Assembly (NCBI RefSeq): GCF_025791835.1
Contig: NZ_JAOXLP010000010.1
Location: 1 to 64,000 of the forward strand
Source of the DNA: Roseomonas xinghualingensis
GTDB taxonomy: Bacteria > Pseudomonadota > Alphaproteobacteria > Acetobacterales > Acetobacteraceae
Length of the DNA stretch: 64,000 nt
Direction: 5' to 3'
In this document: positions 44,249-52,298 of the stretch, one piece after another
How positions within the stretch are numbered: position 1 is the first letter of the stretch
Layout of the letters: the number at the start of each line of letters is the position of its first letter
The notes under the pieces: generated by a model
The model's input: only the letters and a program-made list of their open reading frames with translations
Databases searched by the model: none
Told to the model about the DNA's origin: nothing
Program-made: the position numbers and the translations under genes

Positions 44249-46330
44249 CTAGGCCGAAGCCTTCATGATCTCGTCCGCCACGTTGCGGGGGACGGGATCG
44301 TAGTGGTGGAACTGCATGGAGAAGGAGGCGCGCCCCTTCGTCATGCCGCGCAGGTTCGAGATGTAGCCGAACATCTCCTTCAGCGGGACATGAGCCCGGA
44401 TGATCACCGAGGTACCGGCCATGTCCTGGCTCTGGATGATGCCGCGGCGACGGTTCAGGTCGCCCACCACGTCACCGACATGGTCCTGCGGAGTGGTCAC
44501 CTCCACGTCCATGATCGGCTCCAGGATCACCGGGCCGGCCTTCTTCATGCCCTCGCGGAAGCAGGCCTTGGCGGCGATTTCGAACGCCAGGGCGCTCGAG
44601 TCGACGTCATGGTACTTGCCGTCCACCAGCGAGAACTTGAAGTCCACCGTGGGGAAGCCGGCGAGCACGCCCGTGTCGGCCTGGACCTTGATGCCCTTGT
44701 CGACGGCCGGGATGTACTCCTTCGGCACCGAACCGCCGACCACCGCGTTGACGAACTCGACGCCCTTGTTCCGCTCCAGCGGCTCGAAGGTGATCTTCAC
44801 CTCGGCGTACTGCCCCGAGCCACCCGACTGCTTCTTGTGGGTGTAGGTCTCGGTGTGGGACTTCGTGATCGTCTCGCGATAAGCCACCTGCGGAGCGCCG
44901 ATATTGGCGTCCACGCCATACTCGCGCTTCAGGCGGTCGATGATGATCTCGAGGTGCAGCTCGCCCATGCCGGACAGGATGGTCTGGCCGGTTTCCTGGT
45001 CGGTCTTCAGGCGCAGCGAGGGGTCCTCGCCGGCCAGCTTCTGCAGGCCGAGCGTCATCTTCTCGACGCCGTCCTTGGTCTTCGGCTCGACGGAGATGTC
45101 GATAACCGGGACCGGGAAGGCCATGCGCTCGAGCACGACGGGGTCCGCCGGGTCAGCCAGGGTGTCACCCGTCAGGGTGTCCTTCAGGCCTACGATGGCG
45201 ACGATGTCGCCGGCGAACACTTCCTTCACTTCCTCACGCTTGTCGGCATGCATCTGGAACATGCGGCCGATGCGTTCCTTGTTGCCCTTGGCGGTGTTCA
45301 GGACGGTGTCGCCCTGGCGCACGACGCCGGCATAAACGCGGATGAAGGTCAGGTTGCCGTACTTGTCGTTGATCATCTTGAAGGCGAGCGCGGAGAAGGG
45401 CGCGGTCTCGCTCACCTCGATGATGCGACGCGGGGTCGTCTCATCCTGGCCTTCCTCGGGGGCGACCATGATGCCTTCGACTTCCACCGGGCTCGGCAGG
45501 TAGTCGCAGACGGCGTCCAGCAGCGGCTGCACGCCCTTGTTCTTGAAGGAGGAACCACAGACGACCGGGCGGAAGGTGCCGGCGATCGTGCCCTTCTTGA
45601 TGCACTTCTTCAGGGTCTCAACCGAGACGTCGCCCTTGTCGAAATACTCTTCCATCGCCGCGTCATCGACGGACAGGGCGGTGTCGAGCAGGATCTGGCG
45701 GTACTCGGCCGCCTTCTCCTTCAGGTCGTCGGGGATCGGGGCCTCATGGTACTTGGCGCCCAGCTCATCGCCTTCCCAGATCAGGGCCTTCATCTCGACC
45801 AGGTCGACGATGCCCTTCAGGCTGTCCTCGATGCCGATCGGCAGCTGCAGCGTGACCCAGTTGATGCCGAGCTTCTCGGTCAGGGTCGCGGCGGCGCGGT
45901 AGAAGTCGGCGCCCGTGCGGTCCAGCTTGTTGATATAGATGATGCGCGGGACGTTGTAGCGGTCGGCCAAGCGCCAGTTGGTCTCGGACTGCGGCTGCAC
46001 GCCGGCCACGCCCTCGATCACGAAGACAGCGCCATCGAGCACGCGCAGCGAGCGGTTCACCTCGATGTTGAAGTCGATGTGGCCCGGGGTGTCGATGACG
46101 TTGATCCGATGGCCCTTCCACTCGGCCGTCACGGCCGCGGAGGTGATCGTGATGCCACGCTCACGCTCCTGCTCCATGTAGTCGGTGGTGGTGTTGCCCT
46201 CATGGACCTCACCGATCTTATGGGACTTGCCGGTGTAGTAGAGGATGCGCTCCGTGGTCGTCGTCTTGCCGGCGTCGATATGCGCCGTGATGCCGATGTT
46301 GCGGATACGCTCGAGAGGGGTGCGCGCCAC
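44249..46330 (-). CDS. fusA: Elongation factor G
   Basis: A 693-residue translational GTPase that drives ribosomal translocation. G1 is [15 protein letters not shown] (about residues 16-30), with switch-[11 protein letters not shown]3 DTPGHIDF, and G4 NKLD. Domains II-V follow, ending [20 protein letters not shown]. The start is GTG at 46330 with GGAGG 6 nt upstream; an open frame continues upstream through the repeat region but lacks EF-G sequence. It is not flanked by rpsL, rpsG or tuf as in the classic str operon. The 650-nt space before it holds an unusual repeated leader. Confidence 0.97.
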   Translation of the reverse strand: MARTPLERIRNIGITAHIDAGKTTTTERILYYTGKSHKIGEVHEGNTTTDYMEQERERGITITSAAVTAEWKGHRINVIDTPGHIDFNIEVNRSLRVLDGAVFVIEGVAGVQPQSETNWRLADRYNVPRIIYINKLDRTGADFYRAAATLTEKLGINWVTLQLPIGIEDSLKGIVDLVEMKALIWEGDELGAKYHEAPIPDDLKEKAAEYRQILLDTALSVDDAAMEEYFDKGDVSVETLKKCIKKGTIAGTFRPVVCGSSFKNKGVQPLLDAVCDYLPSPVEVEGIMVAPEEGQDETTPRRIIEVSETAPFSALAFKMINDKYGNLTFIRVYAGVVRQGDTVLNTAKGNKERIGRMFQMHADKREEVKEVFAGDIVAIVGLKDTLTGDTLADPADPVVLERMAFPVPVIDISVEPKTKDGVEKMTLGLQKLAGEDPSLRLKTDQETGQTILSGMGELHLEIIIDRLKREYGVDANIGAPQVAYRETITKSHTETYTHKKQSGGSGQYAEVKITFEPLERNKGVEFVNAVVGGSVPKEYIPAVDKGIKVQADTGVLAGFPTVDFKFSLVDGKYHDVDSSALAFEIAAKACFREGMKKAGPVILEPIMDVEVTTPQDHVGDVVGDLNRRRGIIQSQDMAGTSVIIRAHVPLKEMFGYISNLRGMTKGRASFSMQFHHYDPVPRNVADEIMKASA

Positions 46331-46346
46331 TTGGGCCTCCGTCGGT

Positions 46347-46432
46347 CGCGGCTGGGCCGCGCAGTGATGTCGCGGCTGGGCCGCGCAATGGTGTCGCGGC
46401 TGGGCCGCTTGGTTAGGCCGCGGCTGGGCCGC
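46347..46432. repeat. Four 24-bp-spaced palindromic repeats in the fusA leader
   Basis: CGCGGCTGGGCCGC occurs four times, starting at 46347, 46371, 46395 and 46419, exactly 24 nt apart. Each unit can fold into a 5-bp hairpin GCGGC-TGG-GCCGC (or its complement). The array lies 17-102 nt upstream of the fusA GTG on the transcribed side. Linkers differ slightly in sequence but not length. Looser hairpins such as GCGGC-GGAA-GCCGC continue to about 46456. It could regulate or protect the fusA message, or bind a protein. Confidence 0.8.
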
Positions 46433-46933
46433 GGGGTTGATGCGCGGCGGAAGCCGCCCGGTTGCCTTGCGATGTGCCGCGGACCGGGTCCACGGCTGCA
46501 CCGCAGGGATGCCGCATCTGCGCCGACCCGGCCTTGCGGCCGGTAACGACGGAAGACCCTGAGGCCCGGCCCCCCGGATGCGGCTGCGCGGGCCTTCGCG
46601 GCATTGCCGCTCCGCCCGTGCCCCAATCCGGTCTGCCTGATGCCGCAAGGCGCCGCTGCCGCGTCCGTGCTGCGGGCGGACACATGCTCTGCCGAGCGGT
46701 ATTTTGCAAGCATTCCCGGAGAGTGCGAGGGGCTTTGCGGCATCCAGGCCACGATTTGGCGGTTGTGGCGCCCGGAATCGGCGCTCCCGGCAACCGCGAA
46801 AAGTGGGGAGCCGCTCCGAATCCTCCCGAGTGCGGGACCGGGCTTCAGAGAGGGCCGGCCGCTGGACGGGGGATAGCTAGATTCGTGCCGGCTGCTGGCG
46901 CAATGGCGGCCTGACAGCCTGGGCAGGCAAAGC
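46433..46933. other. Non-coding stretch upstream of fusA
   Basis: About 500 nt with no gene I would support; open frames here are short and lack families. A possible minus-strand promoter has TTGCGC (46903-46898) and TAGCTA (46879-46874) with 18 nt between, which would give fusA a leader longer than 500 nt. A short stem (GCCTTGCGGC region near 46530) is also visible. Nothing else stands out. Confidence 0.35.
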
Positions 46934-46962
46934 AAAACGGGTATGAGGGGCCCGAAGCCCCT
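46934..46962 (-). terminator. Intrinsic-type terminator after dksA
   Basis: On the minus strand AGGGGC and GCCCCT form a 6-bp stem (46962-46957 with 46951-46946) around a UUCG-like loop, followed 8 nt later by GTTTTGC. It begins 17 nt after the dksA stop and separates dksA from the fusA leader. Confidence 0.6.
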
Positions 46963-46978
46963 GCCCGCCTAACCCACC

Positions 46979-47395
46979 TTAGTCGTCGCGGTGAACCCGC
47001 TCCATGCGCTCGTGGCGCTCCTGGGCCTCGATCGACAAGGTCGCGATCGGGCGGGCTTCCAGGCGGCGGAGGCCGATCGGCTCGCCGCTCTCCTCGCAAT
47101 AGCCGTAGGTGCCGTTGTCCACGCGCTCCAGGGCCTGATCGATCTTGCTGATCAGCTTCCGGGCGCGGTCACGGGTGCGGAGCTCCAGGGCCCGGTCCGT
47201 CTCGACGCTGGCGCGGTCGGTGAGATCGGCTTCGATGATCCCGCCCTGCCCCATGGAGCTCAGGGTTTCGCCCGCCTCACGAAGAAGCTCCTGCCGCCAA
47301 CGCAGCAACTTCTGTCGGAAATAGGCAAGCTGCCGGGGGTTCATGAAAGCCTCGTCATCCGAAGGCTTGTAGTCCGGCGGCAAGGTGATGAGCAT
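46979..47395 (-). CDS. dksA: RNA polymerase-binding transcription factor DksA
   Basis: A 138-residue DksA. The coiled-coil runs from about residue 27 to 95, with the catalytic tip around DLTDRASVETDRALE. The C-terminal fold reads YGYCEESGEPIGLRRLEARP, then IATLSIEAQERHERMERV. Only one of the four zinc-finger cysteines is present, the usual condition in many Alphaproteobacteria, so the fold is probably stable without zinc. It works with ppGpp at RNA polymerase to adjust rRNA and other promoters. I chose the ATG at 47395 (MLITLPPDYKPSDDE); one at 47404 is possible. A promoter 60 nt upstream fits. Confidence 0.92.
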   Translation of the reverse strand: MLITLPPDYKPSDDEAFMNPRQLAYFRQKLLRWRQELLREAGETLSSMGQGGIIEADLTDRASVETDRALELRTRDRARKLISKIDQALERVDNGTYGYCEESGEPIGLRRLEARPIATLSIEAQERHERMERVHRDD

Positions 47396-47454
47396 GGCTT
47401 GCATCCCGATGGCCTGGCCGACCCCTCCGGTCCCCCCGGCCTGGTAGGCAGCCG

Positions 47455-47484
47455 CGTATAGCGATGCTGCACAGCGAATAACAA
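47455..47484 (-). promoter_or_regulatory. Sigma-70-type promoter for dksA
   Basis: Minus-strand TTGTTA (47484-47479) and TATACG (47460-47455) are 18 nt apart; transcription would begin near 47448, about 50 nt before the dksA ATG. This rules out the longer open frame that reaches 47548. Confidence 0.5.
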
Positions 47485-47596
47485 GTGCCGATCCTGGGCA
47501 AAGACCCGTAACAAGCGGCATTTCATCCTGACGCAACCGGAATGCCACGGTTTCGGCCTCGTAAACTATGATCTGCCGTCTCCTGGAACCGACAGA

Positions 47597-48010
47597 TCAG
47601 CCACGTCCGGCCCCCAATCCGCGCCGCACCAGTTCGATTCGAGCCCGAAGTGATATTTGCGCCACGGCATCGGCCAGGACAGGGTCGGCGGGCGGCTCCC
47701 CCTCCGCCAGCAAGGCCAGCCGCTCCAGCCGCTCCGGCTCAACCCCACCCGCCAGCATGCCCGCCTGCAGGGCCGACATCTCCTTCAACAGCTCGCGCGC
47801 GCGGGCAGCGCCGCGACGGTCCCGGGCCGCCGCATCCTCTGCCTCCTGAATCGCCACCATTCCCAGAGGCGCCACGGCCAGGGTGGCGCTGCTCTCCGCC
47901 GACTCCTGCGCCGCTCCAGGCAGCCGGAAGCCGCCGCCTCTCGCCGCCGCCCGCGGGCTCGCCGCCGGGGTCGTCCGGCCGATGCCGCCAATGCCGAGCA
48001 TGTCTGCCAT
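47597..48010 (-). CDS. fliX: Flagellar assembly regulator FliX
   Basis: A 137-residue protein starting MADMLGIGGIGRTT, with a conserved C-terminal helical half, MSALQAGMLAGGVEPERLER and then DAVAQISLRARIELVRRG, typical of FliX. In Caulobacter FliX is a trans-acting factor that couples flagellar assembly to the sigma-54 activator FlbD. The ATG at 48010 follows AGGAGAAGG. It is divergent from flgI, the same arrangement known in Caulobacter, and is followed by dksA on the same strand after about 200 nt. Confidence 0.88.
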   Translation of the reverse strand: MADMLGIGGIGRTTPAASPRAAARGGGFRLPGAAQESAESSATLAVAPLGMVAIQEAEDAAARDRRGAARARELLKEMSALQAGMLAGGVEPERLERLALLAEGEPPADPVLADAVAQISLRARIELVRRGLGAGRG

Positions 48011-48032
48011 TGCCTTCTCCTGCCGATTCATC

Positions 48033-48116
48033 CTGCCGGGCAGTGGGAAGAAAAATGTGCCTGCCAGGCAGTTCCTGCCGCTTCCTCCCCACCCCGCCCT
48101 GGCATGGGCATTGCGC
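48033..48116 (+). promoter_or_regulatory. Sigma-54 promoter of flgI with upstream palindromes
   Basis: TGGCAT (48100-48105) and TTGCGC (48111-48116) match the -24/-12 elements, with GG and GC exactly 10 nt apart. Transcription would start near 48125, leaving a short leader with the ribosome site GGAGGT at 48135. Upstream are two 11-bp palindromes, CTGCCGGGCAG (48033-48043) and CTGCCAGGCAG (48061-48071), 28 nt apart, at enhancer distance. They are candidate binding sites for a FlbD-type activator. Confidence 0.7.
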
Positions 48117-48144
48117 TCGGGAAGCCACCTTGGTGGAGGTCATA

Positions 48145-49263
48145 TTGCGCCAGACCGGTTTCCGAAGCGCGAAGGCCGCGCTGATCCTTCTCACCTTCCT
48201 GCTCTGGCCAGGGCTGGCCCTGGCGCAGGTGCGGATCAAGGACATCGCGGATGTCGAGGGCGTGCGCGACAACCAGCTCGTCGGCTACGGGCTGGTTGTG
48301 GGCCTTCCCGGCACGGGGGACCGGCTGCGCTCCGCCATCTTCACGCGCCAGTCGCTGGTCGGGATGCTGGAACGCCTGGGCGTGAACACACGGGACCAGG
48401 AGCGGCAGCTCGACACGCGCAATGTCGCGGCCGTGATGGTCACGGCCAACCTGCCGGCCTTCGCACGGCCGGGCAGCCGCGTGGATGTCGCCGTCTCCTC
48501 GCTGGGGGATGCCACGAATCTCACCGGCGGCATGCTCCTCGTAACGCCGCTGATGGGGGCGGACGGGGAAGTCTATGCGGTGGCGCAGGGGGCGGTCGCC
48601 ACCGGAGCGCTCAGCGCGCGTGGCCAGGCCTCATCCATCCAGCGTGGCGTGCCGACCTCCGCACGCATCTCCTCCGGTGCCGTCGTGGAGAGGGAACTGC
48701 CCTTCGAACTCGCGGGGCGCGACCGCATCCGCCTCTCCCTCCGCAACCCCGACCTCACCACGGCGCAGCGCATGGCGGGGGCGATCAACCACGCGCTGGG
48801 CGCCGGGAACGCGACCGCCACCGATCCACGCACCGTGGTGCTGATGACCGGGAACCGGGACGTCGCGCGCCTCCTGACCGAGATCGAACAGCTCCGCGTC
48901 GAGCCCGATCAGGCGGCCCGCGTGATCATCGAGGAGGCCTCGGGCACCATCGTGATGGGGGCGAATGTCCGCGTCTCCACAGTCGCCATCGCCCAGGGCA
49001 ACCTGACCATCCGCGTCACCGAGACGCCGCAGGTCAGCCAGCCGAACCCCATGGCGCGGGGCGAGACGGTGGTGGTGCCGCGCACCGGAATCGAGGTGGA
49101 CGACCAGCGGGAGCGGCGCCTCGGCATCCTGCGGCGCTCCGTCACGCTGGAGGAGCTGGTGCGCGGGCTGAATTCGCTCGGCGTCGGACCGCGCGACCTG
49201 ATCGCCATCCTGCAATCCATCAAGGCGGCCGGGGCGCTCCAGGCCGAGTTGGAGGTGCGGTGA
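48145..49263 (+). CDS. flgI: Flagellar P-ring protein FlgI
   Basis: A 372-residue exported protein: a signal peptide (ALILLTFLLWPGLALAQ, to about residue 27) followed by VRIKDIADVEGVRDNQLVGY, GLVVGLPGTGD and the later GNLTIRVTETPQVSQPNP, all FlgI hallmarks. It forms the peptidoglycan bushing of the flagellar basal body. The TTG at 48145 has GGAGGT 4 nt upstream, and the length agrees with the family. The frame stays open far upstream, but that region is the fliX gene's other strand. flgJ-like and FlgN-like genes follow. Confidence 0.94.
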   Translation: MRQTGFRSAKAALILLTFLLWPGLALAQVRIKDIADVEGVRDNQLVGYGLVVGLPGTGDRLRSAIFTRQSLVGMLERLGVNTRDQERQLDTRNVAAVMVTANLPAFARPGSRVDVAVSSLGDATNLTGGMLLVTPLMGADGEVYAVAQGAVATGALSARGQASSIQRGVPTSARISSGAVVERELPFELAGRDRIRLSLRNPDLTTAQRMAGAINHALGAGNATATDPRTVVLMTGNRDVARLLTEIEQLRVEPDQAARVIIEEASGTIVMGANVRVSTVAIAQGNLTIRVTETPQVSQPNPMARGETVVVPRTGIEVDDQRERRLGILRRSVTLEELVRGLNSLGVGPRDLIAILQSIKAAGALQAELEVR

Positions 49264-49547
49264 TGCAGGTCGCTCCCTCCGATCATGCCGCCCTCGCCCG
49301 CGTCGCGCGCCGCTTCGAGGCGCAGGCACTGGGCGCCCTGCTCAAGCCGGTCTTCGGAGAGGCACCGAAGGGGCTGCTCTCCGGCGGCGCGGCGGAGGAG
49401 CAGTGGCGGCCGATGCTTATCGAGCATCACGCCCGCGCCTGGTCGGACCGGGGCGGGGTCGGCATCGCCGATGCCGTGTTCCGCGAATTGCTACGCGTTC
49501 AGGGCGACGCGTCGGCACAACCTCTCCAGCAGGGAGCTTCACCATGA
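49263..49547 (+). CDS. flgJ: Rod-binding protein (FlgJ N-terminal domain)
   Basis: A 94-residue stand-alone FlgJ rod-capping domain: ALARVARRFEAQALGALLKP (residues 10-29), then EEQWRPMLIEHHARAWSDRG and GIADAVFRELLRVQG. There is no muramidase domain, as in other alphaproteobacteria where that activity is on another protein. Its ATG overlaps the flgI TGA (TGATG), so it is translationally coupled. It helps assemble the flagellar rod in the periplasm. Confidence 0.85.
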   Translation: MQVAPSDHAALARVARRFEAQALGALLKPVFGEAPKGLLSGGAAEEQWRPMLIEHHARAWSDRGGVGIADAVFRELLRVQGDASAQPLQQGASP

Positions 49548-49960
49548 GTCACGTTTCCATGATCCAGGCGCTGTTGAATGCAGGCCAGCACCTCGCCGAC
49601 GCGCTGCGCGCCGAGAATGAGGCATTGGCGCGGCTGGACCTCTCGCGCGCCGCGGTGCTGGCCAGCGCGAAGCTGCAGGCATCCGACGCCTTCGCCGCCG
49701 CCTATGGCGCCGCGACCAGAACCGGCGACACCGCGCGCGGCGAGCTGCGCGAGGCGGCCGAGCGGCTGGCGGGGCGTCTGCGCGACCTGTCAGAGGAGAA
49801 CCGCCGGTTGCTGGAACGCGCCATCGCGCTGCAATCCCGCGTGATCGAAACCATTGCCGGGGCCGCCATCCCCGCCAGCCGTCCCACAACGTATGGCGGC
49901 ATGGGACAGCGCGTGGCGCCGAGGCAGGCGCCTTCGCTGGCGCTGGCGGCGCGTGCCTGA
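49544..49960 (+). CDS. FlgN/FlbY-like flagellar protein
   Basis: A 138-residue helical protein (residues 1-110 mostly coiled-coil: QHLADALRAENEALARLDLS, then RGELREAAERLAGRLRDLSE and ENRRLLERAIALQSRVIET) with a short disordered tail. It follows flgJ with a 4-nt overlap (ATGA). In Caulobacter a helical protein FlbY occupies this place, and FlgN-type proteins chaperone hook-filament junction proteins; similarity is of that general kind. I infer a flagellar assembly role from position. Confidence 0.65.
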   Translation: MSHVSMIQALLNAGQHLADALRAENEALARLDLSRAAVLASAKLQASDAFAAAYGAATRTGDTARGELREAAERLAGRLRDLSEENRRLLERAIALQSRVIETIAGAAIPASRPTTYGGMGQRVAPRQAPSLALAARA

Positions 49961-50075
49961 GCCGCCGTCACGGCCGCATGCCGCGCTGCAACCACAATGC
50001 TCCGCCCAGCGTGATGCATTTCGCCATCCTTGGCCTGCTGGCGCGCATCCCGCTGCTGGGGCATAGGTCGCGAGG

Positions 50076-50888
50076 ATGGATGCCACGCCCGACGCCGAGG
50101 ATCGTACGACGCAAGAGGCCTGGGCCGCGCTGCTGAAGCGCCGCGCCGGGAAAATGGCGCCATGGCCGCCCCATCCCCTCATCGATCTGTTCGGGCCGGT
50201 GCTCTCGAAGGCCATGGGAAGCGATGGCTGCATGGTGATCGGCCGGCTGGCGCAGACGCTGGATGGACGCATCGCCACGGCCGGCGGATCCAGCCAATGG
50301 ATCGGCGGGCGCGGCGACATCCTGCACACCCATCGCCTGCGCGCCCTGTGCGACGCGGTTCTGGTAGGCGCCGGGACGGTGGTGCAGGACGACCCGCAAC
50401 TGACAACGCGCGAAGTGGCGGGCGACAGCCCGGTGCGCGTGGTGCTGGATCCGTCGCGCCGCCTGCCAACCGATCGGCGCGTCTTCCGCGATACCGGTCC
50501 GCCCAGCATCCTTGCCTGCCTGGAGGATGCGCCGGGCGGAGAGCGCCATGGCAATGCCAGCGTGCTGCGCCTGCCACGCGCCGGGGACGGGATGGATCTC
50601 GCCGCCCTGCTTAGTGCCCTCCATGCACGTGGCCTGTCGCGAATCTTCGTGGAGGGCGGGGGCGTGACCGTCTCGCGCTTTCTGGCGGCGGGGCTGCTGG
50701 ACCGGCTACACCTCACCGTCGCGCCCATCATCCTCGGCTCCGGGCGCGCGGCCTTCATCCTGCCCGAAGTGGCGCGCATCGCGGAAGGGCTGCGTTTCGA
50801 CTGGACCCCTTATCCCCTGGAGGGCGGCGACATCCTTTTCGACATCCCGCTGCGCCGCACGCGGCCGCGCATCTGCGAGGGCGAATGA
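50076..50888 (+). CDS. RibD-type reductase (RibD C-terminal domain)
   Basis: A 270-residue protein with the pyrimidine-reductase domain of RibD (dihydrofolate-reductase-like fold): GRLAQTLDGRIATAGGSSQW (about residues 56-75), LVGAGTVVQDDPQLT, RVVLDPSRRLP, IFVEGGGVTVSRFLAAGLLD and VAPIILGSGR. The deaminase half of RibD is missing. Stand-alone members reduce the ribose of a pyrimidine in riboflavin synthesis or act on related pterins. It opens a six-gene operon (4-nt overlap with the next gene) with no riboflavin genes alongside, so a different substrate is likely. Confidence 0.85.
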   Translation: MDATPDAEDRTTQEAWAALLKRRAGKMAPWPPHPLIDLFGPVLSKAMGSDGCMVIGRLAQTLDGRIATAGGSSQWIGGRGDILHTHRLRALCDAVLVGAGTVVQDDPQLTTREVAGDSPVRVVLDPSRRLPTDRRVFRDTGPPSILACLEDAPGGERHGNASVLRLPRAGDGMDLAALLSALHARGLSRIFVEGGGVTVSRFLAAGLLDRLHLTVAPIILGSGRAAFILPEVARIAEGLRFDWTPYPLEGGDILFDIPLRRTRPRICEGE

Positions 50889-51871
50889 ACACCACCGCCA
50901 CCGCCTTCTGGACCACCGGCCCCGGCCAGGGCGCCATTCATGGCGAAACACTGCGCGCGCCCGGCAAGGACGAGGTGCTGGTCCGCACCCTGGCCAGCGG
51001 CATCAGCCGCGGCACGGAGCGGCTGGTCTTCCATGGCCGCGTGCCGGAGGGCGAATGGGCACGGATGCGCGCCCCGCTGCAATCGGGCGAGTTCCCCTTC
51101 CCCGTCAAATACGGATACGCCGCCGTCGGGGTGGTGGAGGACGGGCCGGAGGAATGGATCGGGCAGCGCGTCTTCTGCCTTCATCCGCACCAGGACAGCT
51201 TCGTCGCCCCACTCTCCCTCTGCGCCCTCGTGCCGGACAATGTGCCTGAATGGCGCGCGGTGCTTGCGGCCAATATGGAGACGGCGCTGAACATCATCTG
51301 GGATGCGCAGCCGCTTCCGGGGGAACGCGCGCTTGTGGTTGGCGCGGGGGTGGTGGGACTGCTCGCAGCCTGGCTGCTCTCGCGTATTCCCGCGATGGAT
51401 CTGGCGGTCGTGGACCCTGATCCGCACCGCGCGCCGGTGGCGCAGCGCCTTGGCCTGCGCTTCGCCGCGCCCGAGGAGGCGCCTGGAGAGCGGGACCTGA
51501 TCATCCATGCCAGCGGTCATCCGGAAGGTCTCCGCACCGCTCTGCGCTGCGCGGGCTTCGAGGCGCGGATCATCGAGGCCTCCTGGTTCGGCGCCGCCGA
51601 ATGCACCCTTCCGCTGGGCGGGAGCTTCCATGCCAACCGCGTCACTATCCGCTCCAGCCAGGTCGGGCAGGTTTCGCCGGCCATGCGCGGGCGGCGCAGC
51701 CATGCGGAGCGGCTGGCGCTGGCGCTTTCCCTGCTGGCAGACCAGGCACTGGACGCACTCTGCGGGCCAGTGATCGCCTTTTCCGAGTTGCCGCGCGCCA
51801 TGCCATCCCTGCTGGGGGACCCGGCGGAAGGCCAGGCAGCGCCTCTCTGTCCCGTCGTGACCTATCAATGA
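50885..51871 (+). CDS. MDR-superfamily dehydrogenase (zinc-less)
   Basis: A 328-residue medium-chain dehydrogenase/reductase. The N-terminal substrate domain begins AFWTTGPGQGAIHGETLRAP, and the Rossmann loop is ALVVGAGVVGLLAAWLLSRI (about 154-173) with VVDPDPHR after the second strand. The cysteine and histidine zinc ligands of alcohol dehydrogenases are not visible, and the lobe after TLASGISRGTERLVF looks like the zinc-free group. It probably oxidises or reduces an intermediate of the cluster. It overlaps both its neighbours' frame or lies 7 nt away, so it is co-translated. Confidence 0.8.
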   Translation: MNTTATAFWTTGPGQGAIHGETLRAPGKDEVLVRTLASGISRGTERLVFHGRVPEGEWARMRAPLQSGEFPFPVKYGYAAVGVVEDGPEEWIGQRVFCLHPHQDSFVAPLSLCALVPDNVPEWRAVLAANMETALNIIWDAQPLPGERALVVGAGVVGLLAAWLLSRIPAMDLAVVDPDPHRAPVAQRLGLRFAAPEEAPGERDLIIHASGHPEGLRTALRCAGFEARIIEASWFGAAECTLPLGGSFHANRVTIRSSQVGQVSPAMRGRRSHAERLALALSLLADQALDALCGPVIAFSELPRAMPSLLGDPAEGQAAPLCPVVTYQ

Positions 51872-51878
51872 GATACGC

Positions 51879-52298
51879 ATGTACAGCCTGACCGTCGCCG
51901 ATCACGTGATGATCGCCCATTCCTTCCGCGGCGAGGGCTTCGGCCCGGCGCAGCGCGTCCATGGCGCTACCTTCGTGGTGGAGGCCGAGTTCCGCGCGCC
52001 CCGGCTGGACGATGCCAACCTGCTGGTGGACATCGCCGCCGCACGGGTGGAACTGCGCCGCATCCTTGACAGCTTCGACTACAACAACCTGGACACGCTG
52101 CCGGCCTTTGCCGGGCAGAACACCACCACCGAGTTCCTGTGCTTCCATATTCATGGCCTGCTTTGCGCCGCGCTGGCGGAGGGCAAGCTCGGCGAGGGCG
52201 GGAAGGCGGTGCGCAGCGTGAAGGTGCTGCTGCGGGAAAGCCCCCTCGCCTGGGCTGCCTATGAGGCCGATGTGCCGGCGGGCACAGCCTCGGCATGA
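51879..52298 (+). CDS. PTPS/QueD-fold protein lacking canonical catalytic residues
   Basis: A 139-residue protein of the 6-pyruvoyl/6-carboxytetrahydropterin synthase fold. The zinc-site region reads MIAHSFRGEGFGPAQRVHGA; the family has histidine-x-histidine with a catalytic cysteine a few residues before, but here HGH is HGA and no cysteine is present. The catalytic histidine of the LDH segment is replaced (FDYNNLDTLP). The substrate-pocket glutamate in TTTEFL remains. So the fold and pterin pocket persist while standard chemistry and full zinc binding are unlikely. It may bind or reshape a pterin. It lies 7 nt after the dehydrogenase and overlaps the glycosyltransferase by 4 nt. Confidence 0.78.
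   Translation: MYSLTVADHVMIAHSFRGEGFGPAQRVHGATFVVEAEFRAPRLDDANLLVDIAAARVELRRILDSFDYNNLDTLPAFAGQNTTTEFLCFHIHGLLCAALAEGKLGEGGKAVRSVKVLLRESPLAWAAYEADVPAGTASA

Noticed and set aside
46347..46432. CRISPR-like array
   Set aside because: Units are 14 nt palindromes with 10-nt spacers that vary little, and no cas genes are present.
44084..46546. 820-codon plus-strand frame across fusA
   Set aside because: It runs antisense to EF-G, whose motifs are complete. Long antisense frames are expected at 70 percent G+C, and it shows no protein family.
46331..46648. Upstream extension of EF-G through the repeats
   Set aside because: The extension reads as repeated AAQPRHHC and is not EF-G; GTG at 46330 has GGAGG and starts the conserved protein.
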